The notes: generated from the sequence alone by a model not told the origin. A DNA stretch of 64,000 nt from Microbacterium sp. XT11 (GCF_001513675.1 NZ_CP013859.1:1613081-1677080), one strand, 5' to 3'; positions 40,971-49,903 are shown, numbered from the stretch's first letter. Numbers and translations are program-made.

Positions 40971-41993
40971 ATGAGTTCTGGCGCGCGCGCGACACGCAAT
41001 GACGTGGCTCGACTGGCGGGGGTGAGCACCGCCGTTGTCAGCTACGTGCTCAACGACGGCCCTCGCCCCGTCGCTCCGGACACGCGTAAGCGCGTGCTCG
41101 CGGCGATGAAAGAACTCAACTACCGCCCGAACGCTGCGGCCCGGGCGCTGGCGACCCAGCGAACGCGCGTGCTCGGTCTCATCGTGCCCGACCTCAGCAA
41201 CCCGTTCTTCGCGGAGTTCGGCAGCATCGTGCAGAACGCTGCTTTCGTTCGCGGCTACGCGCTCCTTCTCGGTGAGACGAACTCCGATCCGGCGCGCGAG
41301 CGCTCGCAGGTCTCCTCCATGCTCGAGCGCGAAGTCGACGGTCTGATGACCTTCGGCATCCAGGATGTCGAGCTCGTGGACATGCTCAGCAACACGGACA
41401 TGGCGCTCGTGTCGATGGACTGGCAGCTGAGTGCGAAGTCGGTGGCCACGGTCATGGTCGATGACTATCAGGCGTCTCGCGACGCCGTGGCGCACCTCGC
41501 CGAGCACGGGCACCGCTCGATCGCCTTCGTGGGAGGTCCGGGCAACCTGCTGGTGTCGCAGGATCGTCGGCGGGGATGGATGGACGAGATGCGTGCGCGC
41601 TTCGGCGAGGCGCCGTTCGACGGCCTGGCCTACGAGGCGCCGCATACCCGCGAAGGGGGTTACGAGGCGGCGCGAGCGATGTTCTCGTCCCCCGAGCCGC
41701 CGAGCGCCGTCTTCGTCGGCACGGATGCGCAGGCCATCGGAGTGCTGCATGCGTGTCACGAGAGCGGCGTCCGCGTGCCCGAGGAACTCGCCATCGTCTC
41801 GTTCGACGGAACGAGGGAGTCTGCGTTCAGTTCGCCGCCGCTGACGTCGATACAGCTGCCGATGGGGGAGATGGCGGAGCTCGCCCTGGACAAGCTTCTC
41901 GCGCACGGGACGGCCGACTCCGATCTCCATGTGATCGTGGCGCACGAGCTCGTGGTTCGGAGGTCCTGCGGGCTGCACGCGGCGAACGGCTGA
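40971..41993 (+). CDS. LacI-family transcriptional regulator
   Basis: 340 aa. The N-terminal helix-turn-helix and hinge are typical: TRNDVARLAGVSTAVVSYVL, then DTRKRVLAAMKELNYRPNAAARALA. The rest is a periplasmic-binding-protein-like sugar/nucleoside sensor (VLGLIVPDLSNPFFAEF; PPSAVFVGTDAQAIGVL; VSFDGTRESAFSSPPLTSI). ATG 40971 is set by GGGAGGA 5 nt upstream. It faces the nucleoside operon, whose promoter is covered by a perfect palindrome. Likely effector: a nucleoside, free ribose or a similar ligand released by the first hydrolase; this is inferred from the operon. Confidence 0.94.
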   Translation: MSSGARATRNDVARLAGVSTAVVSYVLNDGPRPVAPDTRKRVLAAMKELNYRPNAAARALATQRTRVLGLIVPDLSNPFFAEFGSIVQNAAFVRGYALLLGETNSDPARERSQVSSMLEREVDGLMTFGIQDVELVDMLSNTDMALVSMDWQLSAKSVATVMVDDYQASRDAVAHLAEHGHRSIAFVGGPGNLLVSQDRRRGWMDEMRARFGEAPFDGLAYEAPHTREGGYEAARAMFSSPEPPSAVFVGTDAQAIGVLHACHESGVRVPEELAIVSFDGTRESAFSSPPLTSIQLPMGEMAELALDKLLAHGTADSDLHVIVAHELVVRRSCGLHAANG

Positions 41994-42013
41994 CAAGAGC
42001 GATCTCCTGAGGG

Positions 42014-42054
42014 TTGCGATTGGCCATCTACGCGGGTAGAGTCTACCCGCGTAG
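42014..42054 (+). promoter_or_regulatory. nucleoside operon promoter with perfect LacI operator
   Basis: TTGCGA (42014-42019) and TAGAGT (42037-42042) are 17 bp apart. CTACGCGGGTAGA (42028-42040), centre G 42041 and its exact complement (42042-42054) form a 27-bp palindrome that covers the -10 and start site, so bound repressor would block the polymerase. Confidence 0.85.
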
Positions 42055-42104
42055 CACCCCATAACCGAGGCGACGAAGACCGCCCCACACTCGAAAGAGC
42101 GAAC

Positions 42105-42971
42105 ATGCACCAGAGCACCTCCTTCACTCTCGACACCGACATCGGCACGGATGTCGACGATCTGCTCGCGATCGCCATGATCCTCGGGAGCCCGGAGCTG
42201 GAACTGGACGCCGTCTGCACGGTCTACGGCGACGTGCATCTTCGCGCCCAGATCGTCGCAGCCGTGTTCGCGACGGTCGGCCGCCCGGCTCCGCCGATCG
42301 CCCTGGGGGAGCGCGAGACGCGATCCGGCCGTGAGGTCTGGTGGGCAGGGCACGAGGGCGAGACCATCCAGGGTCTCACGGAGCACACCTACGCCGCCGA
42401 CCGTGACGGCGTCTCCGAGCTCGCGGCGGCACACACCGTCGCCGCCATCGGCCCGCTGACTGACGTGGCGGCTGCAGTCGAGAACCCGGACCACGGCATC
42501 CGCCGCATCGTCATGATGGGCGGCGAGTTCAGCCGTGGGATCGTCGAGCACAACATCCGCTGCGACGTCGCTGCCGCCGATGAGGTCTTCGAATCCCGGG
42601 TTCCTCTCCTGGCCGTGGGCCTCGAGCAGACCGAGCGGATCCGCCTGGCGCACGCCGAACTCGACCGCATCGCCGAGGCCGGGCCGCTCGGTGCGATGAT
42701 CGGCGCGGAGATGCGCCGCTTCTGGTCCTTCGCCGAGCAGGACTACAACGTCCCGCACGACCCCATCGCGGTCCTCACCCTGGCGCGACCTGACCTGTTC
42801 GAGGTCACGCGCGGCGTGATCACGGTGCAGACCGAGGGTAAAGACGCCGGCCTGACCCGCTTCGCACCCACCGCCGACGGCCCGCACGAGATCGTGACCG
42901 ACATGGACGAGGAGGCCGTGGCCACCGAGATCCTCGAGCGAATCCTTCGCGCTGCTCAGCTGCATCCCTGA
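42105..42971 (+). CDS. inosine/uridine-preferring nucleoside hydrolase
   Basis: 288 aa. The calcium-binding motif LDTDIGTDVDDLLAIAMIL at the N-terminus matches DxDxxxDD of nucleoside hydrolases, and VMMGGEFSRGIVEHNIRCD carries the downstream Asn/Asp residues of the active site. It splits purine or pyrimidine ribonucleosides to ribose and base in the cytosol. It is the first gene of the LacI-controlled operon, 47 nt before the binding protein, and its ribose product would feed the operon's ribokinase-like enzyme. Base preference cannot be read. The ribosome-binding site is weak (GAAAGAG). Confidence 0.93.
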   Translation: MHQSTSFTLDTDIGTDVDDLLAIAMILGSPELELDAVCTVYGDVHLRAQIVAAVFATVGRPAPPIALGERETRSGREVWWAGHEGETIQGLTEHTYAADRDGVSELAAAHTVAAIGPLTDVAAAVENPDHGIRRIVMMGGEFSRGIVEHNIRCDVAAADEVFESRVPLLAVGLEQTERIRLAHAELDRIAEAGPLGAMIGAEMRRFWSFAEQDYNVPHDPIAVLTLARPDLFEVTRGVITVQTEGKDAGLTRFAPTADGPHEIVTDMDEEAVATEILERILRAAQLHP

Positions 42972-43018
42972 ACCAACCGTCGAGAACGAACCCGAACACC
43001 ACTCAACGAGGAGAACAC

Positions 43019-44323
43019 ATGAACACCCGAGCACTCCGCGTCGGCGCATTCGCCACGGCGCTCACCATCGGCGGCGTCGGCCTCGCCGCCTGCGCCCCGT
43101 CCGGATCCGGCGGAGGTTCCGACGCCGGTGAGAAGGTCACGCTCACCTTCGCCAACGCCGATCCTGCAGAGACCTGGGACCTGGTGATCAAGGCGTTCGA
43201 GAAGTCGCACCCGAACATCGCCGTGAAGCAGCTCAACATCCCGTACGCGCAGTACACCAGCACGATTAACCAGCGAATGACCGGCGGCGGCGGTGACATC
43301 GACGTCATGGTCGTCGACGCAGGCGGGGCCGTGCTCGACTGGGCGAAGCGCGGGTTCCTCGCCGACATCTCCGATCTCAAAGAGGATGCGGTCGCGGCGG
43401 CCCTGAGCGAGGACATGGTCACCGCACGAGAGGCCGACGGCAAGCTCTACGCGCTGGAGACCTGGACGACATCGCAGTTCCTGTACTACAACGTCGACAT
43501 CCTGGCCGCGGCCGGGATCGAGCCGCCCGTCGATGACCCGGCGCAGCCGTGGACGTACGAGGAGCTCACCGCTGCCGCGCAGAAGATCAAGGATGCCGGA
43601 GCCGCGGAGTACCCGTTCCTGTTCGATCAGTGGGACTCCTATTACCAGCTGCAGATGGTCGGGGTCTCCGCGGGAGGCGGGGACGGCATCGATGCCGAGG
43701 GGAACGTCGACTTCTCGAACGAGGGGTGGCAGAAGGCGCTGACCTGGTATCACGACCTCTTCGAAGACGGTCTCTCGCCGCGAGGCATCACGAACGACAA
43801 GAACGGCGCGCTCTTCCAGACCGGCAAGGCCGGCTTCATGATCTCGGGGCCGTGGGGCGTGAATGTCGCAGAGGCCGGAGACATCACGTACGGCGTCGCT
43901 CCTGCCCCGTACTTCGAGGGCGGTGAGGCTGCCACGTCCACCGATTCCTGGTCGGTGGCGATCTCTGCGAAGACCGCGAAGAAGGATGCTGCGCGCGAGT
44001 TCCTCGAGTACCTGACGATCGATCCGACGGGGAACGCCGAGTCTGCGGAGGTCGCCGGCATCGCGCCGACGAACAAAGAGGCATACGCGAAGTACGCCGA
44101 GAAGATGAGCGCTCTCGGCGGAGAGGCGACGGCGAACTTCGGCGCCATCATGCAGTACCAGCTCGAGAACAACGCCGTCCATCGTCCCGGCGTGGTGGGA
44201 TACAGCGTCTTCGAGCCAGGCGCCAATCAGATGTTCTCCGACATCCGCAACGGGTCGGACCCGGCCGAACGTGCGGCGCAGGCGGACGAGGACATCGAAG
44301 CGCAGATCGCACGCCTCAAGTGA
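43019..44323 (+). CDS. ABC substrate-binding lipoprotein, SBP family 1
   Basis: 434 aa. A signal peptide with lipobox LAAC (about residue 25) is followed by a Gly/Ser spacer and a carbohydrate-type binding fold (TLTFANADPAETWDLVIKAF; TGKAGFMISGPWGVNVAEAG). Family 1 members usually bind sugars, but they may also bind glycosides; between a nucleoside hydrolase and a ribokinase-like gene, a nucleoside or riboside ligand is the best inference. A strong GAGGAG precedes ATG 43019. No ATPase gene is in the operon, so a shared MsmK-type ATPase elsewhere is expected. Confidence 0.9.
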   Translation: MNTRALRVGAFATALTIGGVGLAACAPSGSGGGSDAGEKVTLTFANADPAETWDLVIKAFEKSHPNIAVKQLNIPYAQYTSTINQRMTGGGGDIDVMVVDAGGAVLDWAKRGFLADISDLKEDAVAAALSEDMVTAREADGKLYALETWTTSQFLYYNVDILAAAGIEPPVDDPAQPWTYEELTAAAQKIKDAGAAEYPFLFDQWDSYYQLQMVGVSAGGGDGIDAEGNVDFSNEGWQKALTWYHDLFEDGLSPRGITNDKNGALFQTGKAGFMISGPWGVNVAEAGDITYGVAPAPYFEGGEAATSTDSWSVAISAKTAKKDAAREFLEYLTIDPTGNAESAEVAGIAPTNKEAYAKYAEKMSALGGEATANFGAIMQYQLENNAVHRPGVVGYSVFEPGANQMFSDIRNGSDPAERAAQADEDIEAQIARLK

Positions 44324-44324
44324 C

Positions 44325-45278
44325 ATGACCAAGATCCGCACAGAACGCTCCGTGGCGATCGGGGGACCGTCCCCGGTCGCCACGGGCGGCGACCTCCGGC
44401 CGCTCAGGCGCCGCAAAGCCAGGCGTCTCACGCTCATCGCGATCGCGATGCTGTCCCCTGCTCTCATCGCGCTCATCACGATGCGCGTCGTACCGCTCGT
44501 GAGCGCCGTCGGCCTCAGCTTCCAGCATGTCTCGCTGGCGACGGGGGAGACCGCCTTCGATGGTCTCGCGAACTACATCTATCTGTTCGGCGACGCCAAC
44601 TTCCATTCGGTGCTCGTCGTGACGCTGGTGTTCAACCTCGTTCTGAACCCGGTCATCGTCGTCCTGTCCACGGCACTCGCGCTCCTGCTCGTGCAGAACA
44701 TCCCGCTCGTCGGGTTGTGGCGGTCGATGATCTTCGTCCCTGCCGCGGTGCCGGGAGCGGTCGTCGCCCTCATCTGGAGCACGGCGCTCCAGCCCGACGG
44801 TCTCGTCAACGGACTCCTCGAGGCGGCAGGTCTCCCCGCTCAGCCCTTCCTCACTTCCGCCAATCAGGCGGCGTTCTCCATAGGCATCATGGTGACGTGG
44901 GGTGCGCTGGGGTATTGGATGATCTTCATCATCGCCGGGCTCAAAGACATCCCCGGATCGCTCTACGAAGCCGCGGCGCTGGATGGCGCGGGCTGGTGGC
45001 GGCGGCTCTTCTCCATCACTCTTCCGCTGCTCAAACGGCCGATGGCGTTCGTGCTGATCGCCTGCACCGTCGGATCCTTCCTGCTCTTCGCTCCGGTGCA
45101 GATCCTGACCAGGGGAGGCCCGAACGGCTCCTCGAACCTCATCATGTACGACATCTACAACAGGGCCTACCTGCTCGGCGACATCGGCGTCGGACAGGCC
45201 GAGGTGGTCGTGCTGATGCTCATGCTCTCGGTGATCGTGCTGATCCAGTTCCGGCTGCTGAAGGAGGACCGCTCATGA
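44325..45278 (+). CDS. ABC transporter permease, MalF/UgpA type
   Basis: 317 aa with six membrane segments after a ~45-residue basic cytosolic N-terminus (RPLRRRKARRLTLIAIAMLS). The coupling loop is SLYEAAALDGAGWWRRLFSI, an EAA motif of carbohydrate importers, followed by LPLLKRP. ATG 44325 is 1 nt after the binding-protein stop. The stop overlaps the partner permease (ATGA). Confidence 0.94.
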   Translation: MTKIRTERSVAIGGPSPVATGGDLRPLRRRKARRLTLIAIAMLSPALIALITMRVVPLVSAVGLSFQHVSLATGETAFDGLANYIYLFGDANFHSVLVVTLVFNLVLNPVIVVLSTALALLLVQNIPLVGLWRSMIFVPAAVPGAVVALIWSTALQPDGLVNGLLEAAGLPAQPFLTSANQAAFSIGIMVTWGALGYWMIFIIAGLKDIPGSLYEAAALDGAGWWRRLFSITLPLLKRPMAFVLIACTVGSFLLFAPVQILTRGGPNGSSNLIMYDIYNRAYLLGDIGVGQAEVVVLMLMLSVIVLIQFRLLKEDRS

Positions 45279-46111
45279 GGCGCACACGCGGAGCGACCGT
45301 CCTGCTCACGACGGCCGCGGCATTGGTCGCTGTCTCGGTCTTCCTCCCGCTCTGGTGGGTGTTCGCATCGTCGATGCGCCCGGGGAACAGCTATGTGGAG
45401 AACATGACACCACTGTCATGGCTGGCGTTCATCCCGATCGGCGGCGACTTCTCGAACTACTCCGCACTCGGATCCGGCGCGTTCCTCCTCGGTCTCTTCA
45501 ACAGCTTCCTGGTCGCCGGGCTGACCATCCTCGCCGGACTCGCGATCGCGATCCCGGCCGCGTACGCGCTCGCCACGATCGAGTTCCGAGGTCGCGGCGT
45601 GATCTTCAGCTTCATCATCGTGGTCGCGATGATCCCGTTCGACGCGATCGCGATCCCGCTGTCGTCGCTGTTCCAGGGGTGGGGGCTCAGTGATTCCTAC
45701 GCCGGGCTGGTGCTGCCTGCGCTGGCCAACGGATTCGCGATCTTCGTGCTGCGGCAGTTCTTCATGGGCGTTCCGGGCGAGTTGATCGATGCCGCCGAGG
45801 TCGACGGCCTCGGACGCTTCGGCACCCTGTGGCGCATCGTGCTGCCGCTGTCGAAGCCGGCGCTCATCGGCGCGGGCATGATGCTGTTCCTCTCACAATG
45901 GCAGGCCTACCTGTGGCCCCTGCTGATCGGCACGTCGCCCGAACGGCAGCTGGCACCGATCGTGCTCGCGAACCTCAGCACCGCGTTCACGGTCGACCTG
46001 GGGCAGATCCTCGCCGGATCGTTCGTGCTGAGCATCATCCCGATGATCCTGTTGCTCTTCTTCCAGAAGCAGTACACGGAGTCGCTCTCGACGACGGGAC
46101 TGAAGGGATGA
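45275..46111 (+). CDS. ABC transporter permease, MalG/UgpE type
   Basis: 278 aa, six membrane segments, with N-terminal LPLWWVFASSMRPGNSY and coupling loop ELIDAAEVDGLGRFGTLWRI (EAA motif) then LPLSKPAL. AAGGAGG lies just before ATG 45275. It forms the channel with the preceding permease and needs an external ATPase. It overlaps the ribokinase-like gene by 4 bp. Confidence 0.94.
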   Translation: MRRTRGATVLLTTAAALVAVSVFLPLWWVFASSMRPGNSYVENMTPLSWLAFIPIGGDFSNYSALGSGAFLLGLFNSFLVAGLTILAGLAIAIPAAYALATIEFRGRGVIFSFIIVVAMIPFDAIAIPLSSLFQGWGLSDSYAGLVLPALANGFAIFVLRQFFMGVPGELIDAAEVDGLGRFGTLWRIVLPLSKPALIGAGMMLFLSQWQAYLWPLLIGTSPERQLAPIVLANLSTAFTVDLGQILAGSFVLSIIPMILLLFFQKQYTESLSTTGLKG

Positions 46112-46998
46112 CGGGACGAATCATCGTGGTCGGTTCGCTCAACCTCGACACCACCCTGCGAGTGGACCGCCTTCCCGGTCCGGGCGAGACCGTGCACTCC
46201 GAATCGGTCGTGCACGCACCGGGCGGCAAAGGGGCGAACCAGGCCGTCGCGGCGGCTCTGCTGGGCGGCCGGGTGCGTTTGATCGGCGCAGTCGGCGATG
46301 ACGACGCCGGCCGGATGCTGACGATCGCGGCTGTCGCGGCCGGCGTGGATGTCGCCGGGGTGCGCCGGGTGCCGGTGCGCACCGGGCAGGCGACCATCAT
46401 CGTCGATCGTGATGCGGAGAACGTGATCGTCGTGGATGCGGGTGCCAATGCGAGCGTCGACCCGACGCAGGTGCCCGAGGACCTCACCGCGGCTGACGTC
46501 GTCGTCACAGGCAACGAGGTGCCGGACGCGGTGGTGATCGCTGCCGCGGAACGCGCGGCATCCGTCGGAGCCATGGTCGTGCACAACCCGTCGCCGTTCA
46601 GACCGCTACCTGGACGCATGCCGCGTCCGCAGGTGCTGGTCGTGAACGAGCACGAGTTCGCGCTGTGCGGCGGGAGGCTCGAACCGGTCGTGGTCCTGCC
46701 TCCCGCCCTCGAGGATGCGGCATTGGTCGTCACGCGCGGAGCGCAGGGGGCGTTGGTGTTCGAGCGTGGGGGCGCCGCAGAGGTGCCCGCGATACGAGTG
46801 GAGCCGGTGGACACGAGCGGATGCGGCGACGCCTTCCTTGGTGCCATGGTCGAGAGGATCGCGGCCGGATGCCCGGTCGTCGAGGCCGTGGAGAGAGCCA
46901 TGCTGGTCGGCGCATTCGCCGCCACCCGGGAGGGCACGCAGTCCTCGTATCCGACCGCGTCTGAGCTACGGGTCTTCCAAGACTCGCGGAAGGGGTGA
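46108..46998 (+). CDS. ribokinase-like PfkB sugar kinase
   Basis: 296 aa. N-terminal VVGSLNLDTTLRVDRLPGPG and HAPGGKGANQAVAAALLGG are the ribokinase signature (GGKGANQA). The catalytic signature reads VDTSGCGDAFLGAM, with Cys replacing the usual Ala of GAGD; the catalytic Asp is kept. It should phosphorylate ribose or a nucleoside sugar released by the operon's hydrolases. It starts at ATG 46108 within a 4-bp overlap and is followed 4 nt later by the second hydrolase-like gene. Activity on ribose is inferred from context. Confidence 0.88.
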   Translation: MTGRIIVVGSLNLDTTLRVDRLPGPGETVHSESVVHAPGGKGANQAVAAALLGGRVRLIGAVGDDDAGRMLTIAAVAAGVDVAGVRRVPVRTGQATIIVDRDAENVIVVDAGANASVDPTQVPEDLTAADVVVTGNEVPDAVVIAAAERAASVGAMVVHNPSPFRPLPGRMPRPQVLVVNEHEFALCGGRLEPVVVLPPALEDAALVVTRGAQGALVFERGGAAEVPAIRVEPVDTSGCGDAFLGAMVERIAAGCPVVEAVERAMLVGAFAATREGTQSSYPTASELRVFQDSRKG

Positions 46999-47002
46999 TG
47001 TC

Positions 47003-48136
47003 ATGCCGACTCCCGTCATCGTCGTCACAGACCTCTACCTCCCTCCCGAGGATCCGGGCGACAACTTCGATCTCGTGTTCCCCTTCGCCTCGGAGCGGGT
47101 CGATCTGCGTGCCGTGATCCTCGACGTGTCCATCGAGAAGCGCGAGTCCGTGAAGGAAGGGGTGATCGGCTATCCGGGACCACGCGATCCGGGCATCATC
47201 CCGGTCGCGCAGCTGAACGCGCTCTTCGGCACGCGGGTGCCCTGCGGCATCTCCCCGTTCGCCCGCATGCGCGATCTCGACGACGAGATGCGCGACGTGC
47301 CACGGTTCCAGCAGCAGGGCCCGGAGCTGCTCCTTGAGGTGCTGCGAACGTCCGCGGAGCCCGTGCACATCATGTCGTTCGGGTCGGCTCGGCCGATCGC
47401 CGTCGCATTGAACCGCGACCCCGGGCTGATGCGTGAGAAGGTGGCCGCCATTCATCTGTCGGCGGGATCGACGACGCTCGACTACCTCGAATGGAACGTC
47501 TACCTCGATCCGATCGCGATGCGCCGAGTCGTCGACTCCGGTCTCCCGCTCGCCCTTTACCCCTGCGCCTCGGCGGTCGACTGCTACACGCTCGACGTGC
47601 ACAACACGGTGTGGTGGCTCGAGAACCTCGCGTGGATCGAGGACATGCACCCTGGACTGCGTCGCTACCTCCTCTACGGGCTCGGCGGCGAATCGCGCAT
47701 CGACTTCCTCCGTGCGCTTGACGAAGATCCGTCGCCGGAGGTGGCGCGCCGGGTCTACGGGCGAAGGCACGCGGTATGGGAGACGGCCGCGTGGATGGTG
47801 GTCTCCGGATCGCAGCTGGTGCGGCGCGCGGACGGCACACATCGGATCGTCGGCGCCGCCGACGTGGCCCCCGACGACGTGATCATCCCCAATGAGCTGG
47901 TCCCGGCCCGAGTGCGCTCGCACGAGACCGGTCTCTACACCTTCGAGATCACCGAGGCAGCGGGTGATCGGGTCAGGGTCTTCCGCCGGGAAGACCCTGC
48001 GGAGTACGAGAAGGCTCTGCAGGAGGCCCTTCCAGCGCTGTATTGCGGCTTCGCCCCGCCGGAGTGGCAGGGCTCGACCACGGGGACTCTTCGTGATGCC
48101 GAGCACCGCACGTACGCGGGACCCCTGAGCGTCTGA
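47003..48136 (+). CDS. divergent nucleoside-hydrolase-like protein
   Basis: 377 aa, longer than standard nucleoside hydrolases (~310). Text such as VHIMSFGSARPIAVALNRDP and IHLSAGS resembles the Rossmann-like core of the superfamily, but the N-terminal metal motif is altered: EDPGDNFDLVF follows TDLYLPP instead of a clean DxDxxxDD. A C-terminal extension of ~80 residues is present. Either the metal site has shifted or the enzyme acts on a different glycoside. It ends the operon, 4 nt after the ribokinase-like gene. The start is ATG 47003 with GAAGGGG upstream. Family assignment is moderate; function is unknown. Confidence 0.7.
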   Translation: MPTPVIVVTDLYLPPEDPGDNFDLVFPFASERVDLRAVILDVSIEKRESVKEGVIGYPGPRDPGIIPVAQLNALFGTRVPCGISPFARMRDLDDEMRDVPRFQQQGPELLLEVLRTSAEPVHIMSFGSARPIAVALNRDPGLMREKVAAIHLSAGSTTLDYLEWNVYLDPIAMRRVVDSGLPLALYPCASAVDCYTLDVHNTVWWLENLAWIEDMHPGLRRYLLYGLGGESRIDFLRALDEDPSPEVARRVYGRRHAVWETAAWMVVSGSQLVRRADGTHRIVGAADVAPDDVIIPNELVPARVRSHETGLYTFEITEAAGDRVRVFRREDPAEYEKALQEALPALYCGFAPPEWQGSTTGTLRDAEHRTYAGPLSV

Positions 48137-48152
48137 TCGGGGAGAGGAGCCA

Positions 48153-48680
48153 CTATGCGGCGGGCGTCTGCTCCGCGTCGAGCGCGCGCTTGCGCACGGC
48201 GGGAACGCCCGCGTACAGGGAGTTCGGCTCGCAGTCGGTCGTCACCACGGATCCCGCCGCGACGATCGTGCCCTCGCCGATCGTCACACCGGGGAGGATC
48301 GGCGTGCCCGCCCCGATCCAGCAGCCGTCGCCGATCGTGACGGGGGCGGCCGTGATCTTCCCGGCGCGTTTCGTCGCCGGGCCGACCTCGTGCGACGACG
48401 TCGTGATCGTCACACGCATCGCCACGAACACGCGCCGTCCGATCGTCACGGGCGCGTGCGTGGAGATCATCACACCCGTGTTGATGTACGTCCCCTCCCC
48501 GATGCGCAACCGGTCACTGCCGATCCATGCGCCGGGGGAGATGGTGCAGGCCTCGACTTGCGCGCCGTATGCACGCAGCATCCGCCACCGCAGAGGTGTC
48601 GGCACGAGCGTCGAGGCGATCACCTTGTTGAGCCAGATATCGCGGCCGAGTCCTGGCCACCATTCGCTGAGACGAGACAT
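48153..48680 (-). CDS. left-handed beta-helix O-acetyltransferase (maltose acetyltransferase-like)
   Basis: 175 aa. Hexapeptide repeats run through most of the protein (IGEGTYINTGV, VTIGRRVF, VTIGDGCWIGAGTPILPGV, TIGEGTIVAAGSVVT), and the C-terminal YAGVPAVRKRAL is typical of the CysE/LacA/NodL group. It forms trimers and acetylates a sugar or other hydroxyl with acetyl-CoA, probably in the cytosol. It converges with the nucleoside operon, 16 nt away. No glycan cluster is nearby, so the acceptor is unknown. Confidence 0.88.
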   Translation of the reverse strand: MSRLSEWWPGLGRDIWLNKVIASTLVPTPLRWRMLRAYGAQVEACTISPGAWIGSDRLRIGEGTYINTGVMISTHAPVTIGRRVFVAMRVTITTSSHEVGPATKRAGKITAAPVTIGDGCWIGAGTPILPGVTIGEGTIVAAGSVVTTDCEPNSLYAGVPAVRKRALDAEQTPAA

Positions 48681-49057
48681 CCGCTGTTCCCCCAGATCCC
48701 CGGTGTGCGTCTGATCGTAGCGAGTCGATCACGCGCGACGCACTCCTTCTCTCGGCAGAGGTGCTACCGCAGCCTCACCCCTGGCGATCGGCGCAACGAT
48801 GCTGACATTCCGCGCAGCACGCTCGATGTCGTCCGGTTGAGGTCGTTGGATGGACGAGCAGATCCCGGCGCTGGTTCTGGTACCCCTCCCCGGACTCGGA
48901 TCCCGCCGCGCGTCTGCATGGCGGTCACCCGCCGCCAGCGAGGAGGCCCCGGCTGGGAACCGTGGCCTCCCCGCGAGACTCCCGCGCAGCCGTGACATGC
49001 CGGATCCTCCCGTTGCGGCGGCATCGCCCGCCCTGCCTGGACGGGCGATGCGGGCCG
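48681..49057. other. 377-nt stretch without a supportable gene
   Basis: No reading frame here has a convincing start, ribosome-binding site and protein-like composition; the longest ones are Arg/Pro-rich. It holds the upstream region of the acetyltransferase and, near its right end, a terminator for the oxidoreductase gene. I see no RNA gene. Confidence 0.6.
49021..49051 (-). terminator. terminator of the QorB-like gene
   Basis: GCATCGCCCG (49021-49030) pairs exactly with CGGGCGATGC (49042-49051). It lies 7 nt beyond the stop of the minus-strand oxidoreductase gene. Confidence 0.7.
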
Positions 49058-49903
49058 TCAGGTCGCGGCGCGGAGGCCGTCGATCAGCGGCGTCGTCGGA
49101 CGGCCGATGAGCCGGGAGAGGGTGCCGTCGGTGTCGGCCAGAGCGCCGTTGCGGATGCCGGCATCCAGGTCGGCCACGAAGTTCGCGGTCCCCTCGTCGA
49201 GGCCCGCCTCGCGCAGTGCCGCGACCTGCTCCTCGCGCGACAGCCGCACATACTGGACCGCGCGCCCGGTCAGCTCCGTCAGCGCGGCTGCGAGGTCGTC
49301 GTACGTCCATGCGACGTCGCCGCCGAGCTCGTACACCGCGCCGATGTGCCCGTCTTCGCGCAGCACCACGGCCGCGGCATCCGCGAAGTCCTTGCGGCTG
49401 GCCGACGCGACCCGTCCATCGCCGGCTCCGGCGGCGACCACGCCCGTCTCCCGCGCCCGAGCCGCATCGGGAACGTAGTTCTCGGTGTACCAGTTGTTGC
49501 GCAGGATCACGGCGGGCACGCCGGATGCCGCGATCAGCTCCTCGGTGGCCTTGTGCTCGGGTGCGAGCACGAGGTCGCTCGTCGTCGCCTTCGGTGCGCT
49601 CGTGTAGACGAGCTTCGTCACGCCGGCTGCCGCAGCCGCGTCGATGACCGTGCGGTGCTGCGCGACCCGCTGGCCCACCTCCGACCCTGACACGAGCATG
49701 ACCGTGTCGATGCCCTTCAGAGCAGCGCCGACGGATGCGGGGTCGGTGTAGTCGAGCCGGACCGCACGCACGCCGAGGTCCGCGACCTTGGAGGTGTCGC
49801 GGGCTCCGGCGACGATCTCGGAGGCGGGGGTGCCGCGCTCGAGCAGGCTCTCGACGATGAGGCGTCCGAGGTGTCCACTGGCTCCGGTGACGAGGATGGT
49901 CAT
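49058..49903 (-). CDS. NAD(P)H-binding oxidoreductase, QorB/NmrA-like
   Basis: 281 aa atypical short-chain dehydrogenase. The dinucleotide motif TGASGHLGRLIVESLLERG is at the N-terminus; RNNWYTENY and SRKDFADAAAVVL are typical of the quinone oxidoreductase 2 (QorB/YtfG) family, which reduces quinones with NADPH and handles electrophile stress. ATG 49903 has AAAGGA upstream. It diverges from an HxlR regulator of the redox-sensing kind across 95 nt containing two AGGTACC boxes, so it is probably repressed by that regulator and induced by quinones or thiol stress. Confidence 0.9.
   Translation of the reverse strand: MTILVTGASGHLGRLIVESLLERGTPASEIVAGARDTSKVADLGVRAVRLDYTDPASVGAALKGIDTVMLVSGSEVGQRVAQHRTVIDAAAAAGVTKLVYTSAPKATTSDLVLAPEHKATEELIAASGVPAVILRNNWYTENYVPDAARARETGVVAAGAGDGRVASASRKDFADAAAVVLREDGHIGAVYELGGDVAWTYDDLAAALTELTGRAVQYVRLSREEQVAALREAGLDEGTANFVADLDAGIRNGALADTDGTLSRLIGRPTTPLIDGLRAAT

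Noticed and set aside
47003..48136. Treating the last gene of the nucleoside operon as an ordinary IunH enzyme
   Set aside because: Its metal motif is altered and the protein is ~70 residues longer, so it is described only as nucleoside-hydrolase-like.
48850..49110. Possible 86-aa plus-strand gene
   Set aside because: No ribosome-binding site, Arg/Pro/Ala-rich random-looking text, and overlap with the oxidoreductase 3' end and terminator.
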